DNA from: Bacteroidota bacterium
GTDB lineage: Bacteria > Bacteroidota > Bacteroidia > Cytophagales > Cyclobacteriaceae
Direction of reading: 5' to 3'
Assembly: GCA_023417785.1 (NCBI GenBank)
Contig: JAEZEH010000062.1
Span: 62,001 to 126,000 of the forward strand
Length of the DNA: 64,000 nt
In this document: in pieces, positions 35,587-46,200 of the stretch
Layout of the letters: each line of letters opens with the position of its first letter
Numbering within the stretch: position 1 is the first letter of the stretch
Position numbers and translations under genes: made by a program
Notes under the pieces: generated by a model
What the model was told of the DNA's origin: nothing
The model's database searches: none
The model's input: the letters and a program-made list of their open reading frames with translations, nothing else

Positions 35587-37422
35587 TTAATATTCGAAGA
35601 TCACGGCCGAATGTCCGTGCATAAGGATTTCGTTGTTCGTATTAAAATCTGAAAAAGTCACCTCTCCGGGACCCAGCCAGTTCAATGAAGCCGAATCAAA
35701 TATCTTGCGGCTAGGCATGGCGGCGGCGGATGGAAGTTTAAAGGGTGCTGTAGAAGGATCGTAATTCAGAACCACAAGGATGCGATCGGTTCCAAATATG
35801 CGTTCAAAAGCAATCACCTTGTTTATACCAGGTTCGAAAACTCGCATGGTATCCTGCGACTGACCCTGATATACCATTCGCTTTTTCCGAAATGCGATCA
35901 GATACTTGTATAGCTCAAAGAGACGATTCTGATACTTGTCGCGGCTCTCCCAGGACAATACACACTGCTGAAAGGTATCTTCACTCTGCGGATCCGGTAT
36001 CGGTCCTTCCCAGTTGAAGTAAGCGAACTCGTTTCGCCGTCCGGAGCGCACCATTTCTACCAGGGCTTCATCGGTATGACTGATGAAATACTGAAAAGGT
36101 TTTTTTTCAGCGTACTCCTCTCCCATAAAGAGCATCGGAACTTGCGGCGCCAGTAGAACGGTAGCTGCAACTAGTTTCAGCGCTTCGAAACTTAGTGTGT
36201 TGGTAAGTCTGTCCCCCATCAGGCGATTCCCAATCTGATCATGATTCTGTGAGAAAACCACAAACTGTCCAAAAGCATTTTCCACTGCCGGTACGCCAAA
36301 GTGTTTCTTGCGATGAACTGAATACTCACCGGTGTAAACATAGGATTGCTGCAAAGATTTGGCGAGATGGCCCGCATCACCGAAGTCTTCGTAGTAGCCA
36401 TCACGTTCATTCGTGATCAATGCATGCAAGGCATGATGAAACTCGTCGATCCATTGACCGTCGAGGTTGTATCCGCCGCGTTGCTTTGACGATATATATC
36501 GCGGATTATTCAAATCGAATTCCGCGATGAGCACTTTTTCTCTACCCGTTTCTGTTTGCAGCGATTCAACTTTGCGCGCAAGTTCGGCAATAAAAGGGTC
36601 GGCACTGAAATCCCATATCGCATGTACCGCATCTAGACGCAGACCATCAATCCGGTATTCATCGAGCCACATAAGTGCATTCTGCCAATAGAAATGGCGT
36701 ACGCCATCGCAGTACGCATCATCAAAATTGATGGCTTTGCCCCAGAAGGTTTTGTAACGATCCGTGAAGTACGGTGCGTATTCCGCGAAGTAATTGCCCT
36801 CGGGCCCCTGATGATTATACACTACATCAAGGATTATGGCAATACCCTTTTGGTGAGCCGCATTGACGAGTTCCTTTAACATTTCGGGTCCTCCGTATGT
36901 ATTTTGAACAGCAAACGGATAAACACCATCGTAACCCCAGTTTCGTCCGCCGGGAAATTGTGCGACGGGCATTAACTCGATAGCATTTATACCGAGCTCA
37001 CGAAGGTAGTCGAGCTTGTCAATCACACCCTGAAAATCTCCGGATTCGGAAAAGGTTCCTACGTGCAGTTCGTAGATCACCATATCCTTCAGCGCAATAC
37101 CTTTCCACTGATGATCCTGCCAATCGAAGTCTTCGTCTATCACTTCGGAAGGTCCATGCACTCCTTCCGGCTGGAACCGGGAGGCGGGATCGGGATATTC
37201 CTCCTGATCGTCCAATCGGAATTTGTATCCGACACCAGGTGATACACCCTGAATTGTCCTGCTCCAAAAACCGCGCTCATCGGGTTGGAGATCATAATGC
37301 TTTTCGCCACCGGCCGAAACCAGCACAAGTGAAACACGATTTTTATTTGGTGCCCAGACGGTAAAGGTGCAGGCCTTATCTGACTGATACGTCGGGCCAA
37401 TCCTTGGGTAGATATAACTCAT
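35587..37422 (-). CDS. treZ: Malto-oligosyltrehalose trehalohydrolase
   Basis: A 611-residue GH13 enzyme that cuts trehalose off maltooligosyltrehalose. An N-terminal beta-sandwich (FTVWAPNKNRVSLVL) precedes the barrel. The nucleophile Asp is in GLRLDAVHAI, the acid/base Glu in VLIAEFDLNN (the family usually has ES, here EF) and the third Asp in SQNHDQIGNR. ATG at 37422 is used; a TTG one codon upstream gives the same protein with one extra residue. First gene of the treZ-treY-receiver unit and divergent from glgX/treX. Confidence 0.95.
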   Translation of the reverse strand: MSYIYPRIGPTYQSDKACTFTVWAPNKNRVSLVLVSAGGEKHYDLQPDERGFWSRTIQGVSPGVGYKFRLDDQEEYPDPASRFQPEGVHGPSEVIDEDFDWQDHQWKGIALKDMVIYELHVGTFSESGDFQGVIDKLDYLRELGINAIELMPVAQFPGGRNWGYDGVYPFAVQNTYGGPEMLKELVNAAHQKGIAIILDVVYNHQGPEGNYFAEYAPYFTDRYKTFWGKAINFDDAYCDGVRHFYWQNALMWLDEYRIDGLRLDAVHAIWDFSADPFIAELARKVESLQTETGREKVLIAEFDLNNPRYISSKQRGGYNLDGQWIDEFHHALHALITNERDGYYEDFGDAGHLAKSLQQSYVYTGEYSVHRKKHFGVPAVENAFGQFVVFSQNHDQIGNRLMGDRLTNTLSFEALKLVAATVLLAPQVPMLFMGEEYAEKKPFQYFISHTDEALVEMVRSGRRNEFAYFNWEGPIPDPQSEDTFQQCVLSWESRDKYQNRLFELYKYLIAFRKKRMVYQGQSQDTMRVFEPGINKVIAFERIFGTDRILVVLNYDPSTAPFKLPSAAAMPSRKIFDSASLNWLGPGEVTFSDFNTNNEILMHGHSAVIFEY

Positions 37423-37630
37423 CAATGATATTTTGAATCAACATGAAATTTATTATGCCATCTCCAGCGAGCATCAATTCCTGGATGTTCGCCGAATACG
37501 GTAGCCTGATCAGACAGATGTTCTCTTGTTGAAAACGGTAACCTGGAGACATAGGACGGCTTGTCATTTCGCTGAGCAAGCAGACGCATTCACGCTCGTT
37601 TCCTTCAAAGTTTCCAATAAAAGAATGCAT
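37376..37630 (-). CDS. Possible short protein upstream of treZ
   Basis: An 84-codon open frame from an ATG at 37630 that overlaps the start of treZ by 47 bases in another frame. The product would start MHSFIGNFEGNERECVCLL and contain IICLIRLPYSAN-like hydrophobic stretches in its middle; no family recognised. Overlap with treZ argues against it, the non-overlapping 208 bases argue for it. It could equally be the treZ 5' leader. Confidence 0.25.
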   Translation of the reverse strand: MHSFIGNFEGNERECVCLLSEMTSRPMSPGYRFQQENICLIRLPYSANIQELMLAGDGIINFMLIQNIIDELYLPKDWPDVSVR

Positions 37631-38510
37631 GAATCATACTCACTTTATGTACGTCAACAATAGTATCATGACTGATAATAAATTATGACAAACTGGGAAG
37701 TCTTGGCAAAAGCTAATAACACTACCTCCGGGAAAACTAAGTTACCGTCGAACATGATGAGGCTTTTGTTTTGTCGGTTGGATACGCACAACGTTACTCA
37801 CGATAGTGTTCGCACCGCCGGAAAAGAATCCACCCGAGCGCAGGCCGGTCCTGGGGACCTTCTTCCCCAATTCAACGGATACGTTGCCCAACTGCGCTAT
37901 GAGACAAATGAACCGGATCGATTGATAGGTATGGCCTCGCACTTATCGGATGCTTTCGACAAACGGCTTATTCCTACCCCATACATCGAGCTCTTTTCGG
38001 GAGATGTGACTTGCCAGACTCATTATGATCAAGACACGTCTTAATACAACGCCTGGGATACTGGCCTTCAGACGGGAATCGCTTTGATCTGATTACCGCA
38101 GCCATGTCATCATCCGTCTGGGAAAGACGAAGCCAAGATCGTCCTTACCAAACAAGAGATCAGCGTAACCAAAATAGCAATGTTAATCCCCGACATCTGC
38201 TATCAAGTATGATATCTTCGGACGAGGTCACGGGGTCTTATAATGAACACCGAGGAATATGAACGGGTTTGCGCCTGGATAAGTGAATCAGATCCCTTCC
38301 GTCGCGCATGCCCGTGGCGAGCCAAATCGGGTTCGTCCAACGTTGTCAGTATGCATCATTTTGAGCTCAGACCTTCCAGAATTTCAGCCCACCTGCCTGA
38401 ATTTTGACCGCAAGCCTTGAACAATCCGTCATCTGACGCAATCTCGACCTTTGAAAACGGATACGGCACAAGGTTTTTTTACTCTGGCCTGAACAAAATA
38501 TGATTTTCCA
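37631..38510. other. Long divergent intergenic region between treZ and glgX/treX
   Basis: About 880 bases, unusually long for this window. A plus-strand frame at 37685-38044 (119 codons) has an odd composition and no hydrophobic core or recognisable motif, so I do not call it. No convincing promoter pair, tRNA-like fold or repeat was seen. The size suggests regulatory sequence for two divergent operons or a decayed gene. Confidence 0.4.
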
Positions 38511-40628
38511 TTGAACTACAACTTATATCCGGGCAAGCCGTATCCCCTTGGTGCCATATGGGACGGAAACGGAGTCAACTTTGCCCTGTATGCAGATAAC
38601 GCCACTGCGGTGGACCTATGCCTGTTCTCTTCCCCCGATGATGAAAAAGAATTCGCAAGATTCCGGCTCACCGAACGTACGCATCACGTCTGGCATGCCT
38701 ATCTCGACGGTGGAGCTCCCGGTTTGCTCTATGGCTACCGCGTCCATGGTCCGTATGAACCACATAATGGTCACCGCTATAATCCGAATAAGTTGCTTAT
38801 CGATCCCTACGCAAAGGCAATTTCCGGGACAATCGCATGGAGTGATGCTTTATTCGGATATAAGATTGGTGATCCGGAAGAAGACCTGAGCTACAGCGAA
38901 ATTGATAGCGCCCCTTATCTTCCCAAGTGTGCCGTAATTGATGAGAACTTTGATTGGGAGGGCGATACTCCTATTCAATTACCCTATCACAAGTCCATCA
39001 TCTATGAAGCCCATGTAAAAGGTTTCACCAAACTCCATCCGGATATTCCTGAGAATATACGGGGTACCTACGCGGGATTGGCACATCCGGTAACGATCCA
39101 ATACCTGAAAGAACTCGGCGTCACAGCTGTAGAACTCATGCCGGTACACCATTTCATTTCAGACCGTCACTTGCAGGATCGCGGGCTTACCAACTACTGG
39201 GGATACAATACCATTGGCTTCTTCGCCCCGGATGTACGTTATAGTAGCTCGGGTGTGCGCGGAGAACAGGTCACGGAGTTTAAAAATATGGTGAAGTCGC
39301 TTCATCAGGCGGGGATTGAAGTAATCCTGGACGTGGTCTACAATCACACCGGCGAAGGCAATCATCTTGGGCCGACGGTCTCATTCCGGGGGATTGACAA
39401 CGCAGCGTATTACCGACTCACCGAAGACAGACGATACTACATGGACTATACCGGAACCGGTAATACACTCAATGCTAACCTTCCGAACGTACTTCGCTTG
39501 TTAATGGATAGCCTTCGTTACTGGATTCTGGAGATGCACGTTGATGGATTCCGTTTCGATCTTGCATCCACACTTGCGCGCGAATTGCATGAAGTAGACC
39601 GTCTTAGTGCCTTCTTCGATATCATTCACCAGGATCCCGTTATATCCCGCGTAAAGCTAATCGCCGAACCCTGGGACATAGGCGAGGGCGGATATCAGGT
39701 GGGAAAATTTCCACAAGGTTGGGCTGAGTGGAATGGCCTGTATCGGGATTGCATCCGCGATTTCTGGCGAGGTGCCGACAGCATGCTGGGTGAGTTCGCA
39801 GCCCGTTTCACGGGAAGCCCGGACTTGTATCAGGGTGACTATCGTCGCCCTACAGCCAGCATAAATTTTATCACCGCTCATGATGGATTCACGCTTAATG
39901 ATCTGGTTTCCTACAATAACAAGCATAACAAGGCCAATGGTGAGAACAACCAGGATGGTGAGAATCATAACCGGTCATGGAACTGCGGCCATGAAGGTCC
40001 ATCGCGGGATCCCGCTATTGTTCAACTTCGGCAACAACAAAAAAGAAATTTCATGACCACTCTGATGTTATCGCAGGGTGTTCCCATGCTGGTAGCAGGA
40101 GACGAAATCAGCAGAACGCAAAAAGGTAACAATAACGCGTATTGTCAGGACAATGAAATTTCATGGCTGAATTGGAAAAAGGCCGACAAGGAATTGTTGG
40201 GATTTACCAGGCAACTCGTTCACTTTCGCAGAAAGCATCCCGCCTTCCGTAGACGGCGCTGGTTTCAGGGCCAGCCTATTAAGGGCATCGAAGAAATTGC
40301 CTGGTTTCTTCACGATGGAAATGAAATGACAGAAGAACACTGGAATAGTCATTTTGCAAAAACCCTCGGCGTTTTTCTTTTTGGAAAAGGAATTCACGCA
40401 TTAGGACCAAAGGGTGAGCAGATCACCGACGACAGTTTTTACCTGATCTTCAATGCGCACCACGAAGCGTTGACATTTGTATTACCGCCGGAAAAGTTTG
40501 GTAAGGAATGGATCAAGATCATCGATACCACGACAAGCAAAATAGAACCACAGGGCACGTACCAGGCACAGGAGGAAATCGTGGTTGCCGGCAGATCGAT
40601 CGTATTGCTATACCATACAGTTGATTAA
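38511..40628 (+). CDS. glgX: Glycogen debranching enzyme GlgX/TreX
   Basis: A 705-residue GH13 isoamylase-type debranching enzyme. TTG at 38511 is the only reasonable start: NYNLYPGKPYPLGAIWDG is the true family N-terminus, and no ATG or GTG occurs in frame upstream. Catalytic residues are in GFRFDLAST, LIAEPWDIG and ITAHDGFTLND. It removes alpha-1,6 branches from glycogen-like glucan, giving linear maltodextrin for TreY/TreZ and MalQ; treX is the usual name in trehalose clusters. The stop overlaps the malQ start by one base. Confidence 0.95.
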   Translation: MNYNLYPGKPYPLGAIWDGNGVNFALYADNATAVDLCLFSSPDDEKEFARFRLTERTHHVWHAYLDGGAPGLLYGYRVHGPYEPHNGHRYNPNKLLIDPYAKAISGTIAWSDALFGYKIGDPEEDLSYSEIDSAPYLPKCAVIDENFDWEGDTPIQLPYHKSIIYEAHVKGFTKLHPDIPENIRGTYAGLAHPVTIQYLKELGVTAVELMPVHHFISDRHLQDRGLTNYWGYNTIGFFAPDVRYSSSGVRGEQVTEFKNMVKSLHQAGIEVILDVVYNHTGEGNHLGPTVSFRGIDNAAYYRLTEDRRYYMDYTGTGNTLNANLPNVLRLLMDSLRYWILEMHVDGFRFDLASTLARELHEVDRLSAFFDIIHQDPVISRVKLIAEPWDIGEGGYQVGKFPQGWAEWNGLYRDCIRDFWRGADSMLGEFAARFTGSPDLYQGDYRRPTASINFITAHDGFTLNDLVSYNNKHNKANGENNQDGENHNRSWNCGHEGPSRDPAIVQLRQQQKRNFMTTLMLSQGVPMLVAGDEISRTQKGNNNAYCQDNEISWLNWKKADKELLGFTRQLVHFRRKHPAFRRRRWFQGQPIKGIEEIAWFLHDGNEMTEEHWNSHFAKTLGVFLFGKGIHALGPKGEQITDDSFYLIFNAHHEALTFVLPPEKFGKEWIKIIDTTTSKIEPQGTYQAQEEIVVAGRSIVLLYHTVD

Positions 40629-42163
40629 TGAAAGCCAAAAAAGGGAAATCCGACGATTCAAAGGATAGAGCGGCAGGCGTATTACTACATGTCTCCTCTC
40701 TCCCCGGAAATTTCGGCACCGGAGACCTCGGGCCTGAAGCATACCGGTTCGCAGATGCCTTGCAACGCTCCGGCCAAAAATACTGGCAATTGCTGCCGTT
40801 AAATCCCACGGAAAGTGAAAAAGGATTTTCACCATACAGCTCAAATTCCAGTATAGCGGGGAATACATTGTTCATTTCCCCGCAACGTTTGGCCGAACAG
40901 GGTTTGATCGACAACAAGGTACTTGAGAAATATCGACTGCCTTCAAGCGAGACCGCTGACTTTATCCGAGCCGGCGAAGCCCGAAGCGAAATCTTTGATG
41001 AGGCCTTTTTGCAATTTCGAAGAGGCCGGTCAAAAAGACGGAAAGAAGACTTCGAGATTTTTTGCCGACGGGAGAAGTGGTGGCTGGATGACTTTGCACT
41101 ATTCGTTCATTTAAAACAAAGTCACAATGGCAAGCCCTGGTACGAATGGGGTGACCCGTATCGGAACCGTGACCGACGCGCCCTGAACAAAATCCGGCGG
41201 ATGAATGACCAAGCGCTGCTCCGGACAAAGTGGCTCCAATTCGTCTTCTTTGACCAATGGCATGAACTGAGACGCTACTGCAACGACAAGGGTATCCGTT
41301 TATTTGGTGACCTTCCTTTCTATATTAGCTACGACTCGGTTGATGTATGGGCCTACCCCGAGATCTTCAGCCTCGATCGCAAAGCAAGGCCGGTCTTCGT
41401 CGCCGGAGTTCCACCGGATTATTTCAACGACGATGGCCAGTTGTGGGGCATGCCCGTATTCAAATGGGACGTTTTACGGAAGTCAAACTACGAATGGTGG
41501 ATAAACCGTCTTTCGAAAAACATGGAGTTCTTCGATCTTCTGCGATTAGATCACTTTCGTGCGTTCGCCGACTATTGGGCCGTACCATCATCGGATAAAA
41601 CGGCACGTAACGGATCGTGGAAGAAGGGCCCCGGTGCTCACTTCTTTTCAGTGGTAAACAGAAAGCTTGGAATGCTGCCTTTTGTGGCTGAAGACCTCGG
41701 CGACATCAATGATAAAGTAAGAAACCTGCGCACCCAGTTTCATTTTCCCGGAATGAAGGTGCTGCATTTTGCTTTTGGCGGAAACATGGCGGAATCCGAA
41801 TACATTCCGCACAATCATTCCGAGAATTTCGTGGTTTACACCGGTACTCATGACAACAACACCACCCGGGGCTGGTTCAGAAAAGATCTTGGCGAGACGG
41901 AGAAACGGAATCTGCAAAAATACCTTGGACTGGCCAGACTGACTTCTGAGAACGTAGCTGCTGCACTGATACGTCTGGCATATTCATCGGTTTCACGAAT
42001 TGCTATCATCCCCGCACAGGATATACTAAGTCTTGATGAACGGGCACGGTTCAATGCACCTGCTACAATAGAGAATAACTGGGTCTGGCGCATGTTACCC
42101 GGCGCATTTACCAGTGATCATGAGCAATGGCTCCGTGCTCACGTCGAGGCCTACGGTCGATAG
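40628..42163 (+). CDS. malQ: 4-alpha-glucanotransferase (amylomaltase)
   Basis: A 511-residue GH77 enzyme. GVLLHVSSLPGNFGTGDLG is the family N-terminus; the nucleophile Asp is in LLRLDHFRAFADYW, the acid/base Glu in FVAEDLGDI and the stabilising Asp in YTGTHDNNT. It transfers maltodextrin segments to lengthen or recycle chains, complementing GlgX debranching. It starts with the ATG that overlaps the glgX TAA. Confidence 0.95.
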   Translation: MKAKKGKSDDSKDRAAGVLLHVSSLPGNFGTGDLGPEAYRFADALQRSGQKYWQLLPLNPTESEKGFSPYSSNSSIAGNTLFISPQRLAEQGLIDNKVLEKYRLPSSETADFIRAGEARSEIFDEAFLQFRRGRSKRRKEDFEIFCRREKWWLDDFALFVHLKQSHNGKPWYEWGDPYRNRDRRALNKIRRMNDQALLRTKWLQFVFFDQWHELRRYCNDKGIRLFGDLPFYISYDSVDVWAYPEIFSLDRKARPVFVAGVPPDYFNDDGQLWGMPVFKWDVLRKSNYEWWINRLSKNMEFFDLLRLDHFRAFADYWAVPSSDKTARNGSWKKGPGAHFFSVVNRKLGMLPFVAEDLGDINDKVRNLRTQFHFPGMKVLHFAFGGNMAESEYIPHNHSENFVVYTGTHDNNTTRGWFRKDLGETEKRNLQKYLGLARLTSENVAAALIRLAYSSVSRIAIIPAQDILSLDERARFNAPATIENNWVWRMLPGAFTSDHEQWLRAHVEAYGR

Positions 42164-42256
42164 CCGACATCCATGTCGTTTCTGTTTGCTAAAGCGGATA
42201 ACCATTGTATATTTAGTAAAAAATGATCAGCAACCGTAATCATTCCCGGGCTCCTC

Positions 42257-42655
42257 ATGGTTAAGAAAGATATTCTTGTCGTTGATGATGACTCTATAGC
42301 GAACTTTCTGATTGAAAGAATAGTGCAGTCCACCGGCCTCGCGGGTAACATATCAAAAGCCCTGAATGGTCGTGAAGCGTTAACTTACCTGAAGCCCAAC
42401 GGCGCCCCCAAGAAAAAGCCACAGGTCATTCTTCTCGATCTCAACATGCCACTGATGAACGGATTCGAATTCATCAAAGCGTATCAGGAACTTGACATCG
42501 AAGGAAAGGAAGACATCCTGATCATTCTTGTTACGTCGTCTGACAACCCTTCCGATATTGAAAAGGCGAAAGAACTTGGAATTAAATATTACCTGACCAA
42601 ACCTCTTTCGGCCGACACCATCAAAAGCATCCTGATGAGTGAGTTCGAAAATTGA
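42257..42655 (+). CDS. Receiver-domain-only response regulator downstream of malQ
   Basis: A 132-residue single REC domain: acidic VVDDD at residues 8-12, phospho-Asp61 in VILLDLNMPLMNG, switch Thr in LVTSSDN and Lys in YYLTKPLS. It has no output domain. It lies 93 bases after malQ on the same strand, possibly in the same transcript, and mirrors the receiver that ends the opposing treZ-treY unit. Confidence 0.9.
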   Translation: MVKKDILVVDDDSIANFLIERIVQSTGLAGNISKALNGREALTYLKPNGAPKKKPQVILLDLNMPLMNGFEFIKAYQELDIEGKEDILIILVTSSDNPSDIEKAKELGIKYYLTKPLSADTIKSILMSEFEN

Positions 42656-42806
42656 TTCGTTTTATCTCCTGTGACTTAATTCCAAACTCGCGTTGCCTCC
42701 CTCTTCCCCTCTCCTTTTGTTGACTCTCAAAAACTCTTTGAAAGAAACGGAAAATGAAAGTACTGTCTTGAACACATCAGGCGCGGCATGAATAACGCCT
42801 TAGTTT

Positions 42807-43250
42807 TCAGCCAAAGGAATCTTTCTTAAAATTGACTGGGCTTCCGCTCGGCTCGATAACGAATTGTCGGGAATGCGTGAGTAGTTCGTTCACCATTTCA
42901 ACAAATCCTTCAAACGAATCGGGTTTGGAAACAACTGCTTTCACACCCATCGCCAGGCAATCCACCACAAATGATTTGTCGTTATAAGTCGAATAGATGA
43001 TTAATGGAATTTCGTTGAAATGGGAAGATTCCCTGATCCGTGAAGCAGTTTCCTTACCGCTCAACATTGGCATATTCTGGTCGAGGACAATCAGGTTGGG
43101 GGCATCATAGGTAATCAGGTGATTAAGAACCTCCTGCCCGTTTGCAACACTGATTAGTTCGTATTCCCCAACGGGCAAATCGGAAAAAACTTCCTCAAAA
43201 AGTAATCGATCGTCCACATCATCATCTGCCAGAAGTATTCGCTTCGTCAT
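42807..43250 (-). CDS. Receiver-domain-only response regulator of the bph operon (Rcp1-like)
   Basis: A 147-residue REC domain from ATG 43250 (MTKRILLADDDVDDR); another ATG at 43259 is in frame. Phospho-Asp57 in LIVLDQNMPMLSG, switch residues in IYSTYND and Lys in VVSKPDSFEGF. It overlaps the 3' end of the CheB-CheR-kinase gene by 29 bases, so it should be cotranslated and is the natural phosphoacceptor of that kinase. The DDxDDR start and KPxSF motif place it in the Rcp1-like group common with phytochrome systems. Confidence 0.9.
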   Translation of the reverse strand: MTKRILLADDDVDDRLLFEEVFSDLPVGEYELISVANGQEVLNHLITYDAPNLIVLDQNMPMLSGKETASRIRESSHFNEIPLIIYSTYNDKSFVVDCLAMGVKAVVSKPDSFEGFVEMVNELLTHSRQFVIEPSGSPVNFKKDSFG

Positions 43251-46200
43251 AAAATGCATCCTCACGTTTTTTCGCCTGCTGTAAAACCGGGAGGACTATC
43301 GTAAAAGTCGCGCCCTCTCCTGCAACACTGTTGGCCGTAATAATCCCCGAGTGTTTTTCCACAATCTTCTTCACAATTGCCAGACCAATACCGGTTCCCT
43401 CATAACGATCCTTTGAATGCAAGCGGTGAAACAGTGCGAAAATATTCTCTGTGAACTTCTCTTCAAATCCAATACCATTGTCTTTGACAGAGATCCTGCA
43501 ATACCCGCCCTCTTTACTTTTTCGACTTGTGAACGATCTTTTATCAACGATCTCGCTGGTAATAGTGATGACGGGCGGCACATCAGGTTTCGAAAACTTC
43601 AGTGAATTGCTGATCAGATTCTGGAACACCTGCCTGATCTGACCGCGAATTACCTCCAGCTGGTGGGTGCTATCAACGCTGATGGTTGCATTCCGTTCCC
43701 GAATGATAATTTCCAGATCCTCCAAAATGTCGCTCACGATATCCTCAAGATCAACAATTTCAAAGTGGTTGTCGTCGGCTGAAAGTCGGGAGAAATTCAA
43801 CACATTAGTGATAATGGATTTCATTCGTCCTGAAGATTGCATGATTTTCTCCAGATATGTTTTCGCATCATCCGGTAACGCAGCAATATGTTTATCGCGG
43901 ACCAGCTTGGAAAACATATGAATCTTCCGCAATGGCTCCTGCAAATCATGAGACGCCACCGAAGCGAATTGTTGTAAGTCGTGATTGCTGGATTCCAACG
44001 CTTCGTTGATCCGTTGAAGCTCTTCCGTGCGCTCCTTTACCTTCCGCTCCAACGTCTCATTGAGTACTTTCTGTGCGTTGATGTCTATAATGGTTATAAC
44101 CCAGCTGAGCAGCTCCTTCCCCTTTTCGAGCCTGGGCTTTGCCCGGAACAGCGACCACTGGTAACCCCCTGAATGGTGCTGCATCCTGATCTCCTTTTCA
44201 AACCCTTTTCTGGTATTAATAGCTTTTTTCCAATGAGTGAGCAAAAGACCAAGGTCTTCCCCAGGTATCACCGAATGCCATCCGTCGCCAAGAGCGTGTT
44301 TGACACTGAGCCCGGTATATTCAGTAAATTCCCGATTGATAAAGTTAACAGTCATGTCCGCGTCTGCGGTCAATACAATCAGTGGCATCGACTCGGCGAG
44401 AAACTCCCGCTGTTGAATATTGCTACTGATCTCTGCTTCAGCTCTCCTCAGATCGGTCAGATCCATCATCGAACCCAGCATACGATACGGCGTTCCATAT
44501 TCGTCTTGAATGACATACCCGCGGTCGAGGATGTGAGCATACGTGCCATCGTTCTTCCGGAAGCGATACTCCAAACTCCATTGAGTCTGACTGGAGTTAA
44601 TGACGCGTTGTATGCTCGACTGTGCTGCCTCCCGATCGTCGGGATGGATGTTCCGCACCCAGAAGCCCCGCGAAGACGTATCCTCATCTGCTGCGTAACC
44701 AAATATTTTATGCAACCCCTCGCCCCACCAAACCTTGCTGTCCACCAGATTCCAGTCCCAAATCGCGTCGTTAGTCGCCTGTGAAACCATGCGGAACCGT
44801 TCTTCACTTAACGAGAGCTCTCGTGTTCGCTCCTTAACTTTTAGTTCAAGGTCCGTGTTTAGTCGTTTTAGTGTATCCTTGGCTGAAACAAGTTCAATAT
44901 AGTTTTTCTTAAGGCGCTGTTCTGCAAGCTTTTTATCAGTGATGTTGGTGAAAGTGGCTACCAGACCATCGGTCATTTTCACTGCAGAAACTTCGTACCA
45001 GGCCGCCGAATTCTCAAAATACAGATCGGTATGTAACGCGCGGTCATCAGTTACCACCTGAATATATTTCTCGAACATTCCATTCATTGCCATCAAGGGA
45101 ATGTCGCGTTTTATCGATTTACCAATAAGCGCGTCATTCCCGAATTGCAAAAATCCACCGGCAGCGTGATTTGCAGCCAGAATAGAAAAGTCGGTAATAC
45201 TAAAGTTCTTATCGCGAACAGCCTGGAAAGCAAAAATGGCGCTCTGGCTCGAGTTGAAAACCCCTCTGATGATATTGTTCAGGTTCGTGACAATCGTTAT
45301 GTCTACGAAAGTAATAATCACACCCTCGTTCTCGTTATTGCGTGTGACATAAGGAAGAACACGCATCAACAGATTCTTTCCATTTACCAGTTGGACTTCG
45401 CGTTCAAGCGTGTCGTTTGTCTCAATAACATGCTGGATATCCGAAATGAGGTTTCCGTACTTGATGTTTGTTGAAATGTGTGTGATCGGCCTGCCGAGAT
45501 CAGACTCAATGAAGTTAATCATTCTCGCCGAAGCCGGATTGAACTTTCTGATTCTGAGATCCGCGGTCAAAAAGATCTGACCGATATCGGTACTGCGGAA
45601 ATAGTTGTTCAGGTCGTCGTTGAGTTCAAGCAGTTCCTTGATCTTCAGTTGATGCTCCGTGTTTAAGGTATGTAGTTCTTCGTTCAATGATTGAAGCTCC
45701 TCATTCGAACTCTGAAGTTCCTCGTTCGCTGACAGCAATTCCTCATTACTGGATTGAAGTTCCTCGTTAACCGTTTCGAGATCCTCCACGACAATCTGCA
45801 GATTGTTTTTGGCCTCAATCAACTCATTTTCCAGCGTCCGCACATATTCAACACCCTCACCCCCCGGCACATATGGATGCGGGCCAATGTTCTCTTCCAC
45901 CTTGTAAAGATTACTGAACACAAGCAGAGCACATCCTGACACTTCGCTGGAGGGCCTGATCAGTATGTCAATATTATAGTTACCTTCATCATTCTGATAT
46001 CTCACGTTTTTAAGAACCACATTTTCGTGACTTTTCCATGCCCTGTTAACGGCAGAGTTCAGAATTACTGAAATACTTTGGGGAACCATCCGGAGGACGT
46101 TCAGACGCAACGTCTTTTTGGGAAGCACCAGGATCCGTTCATAATTTCCAATGGCCTCCCTGATATCAAAGTGCTGATCAACGTATAGCGCTGCAAAGAC

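Noticed and set aside
37685..38044. 119-codon plus-strand open frame
   Set aside because: No motif, no signal, unusual composition and no promoter; not enough for a gene call.
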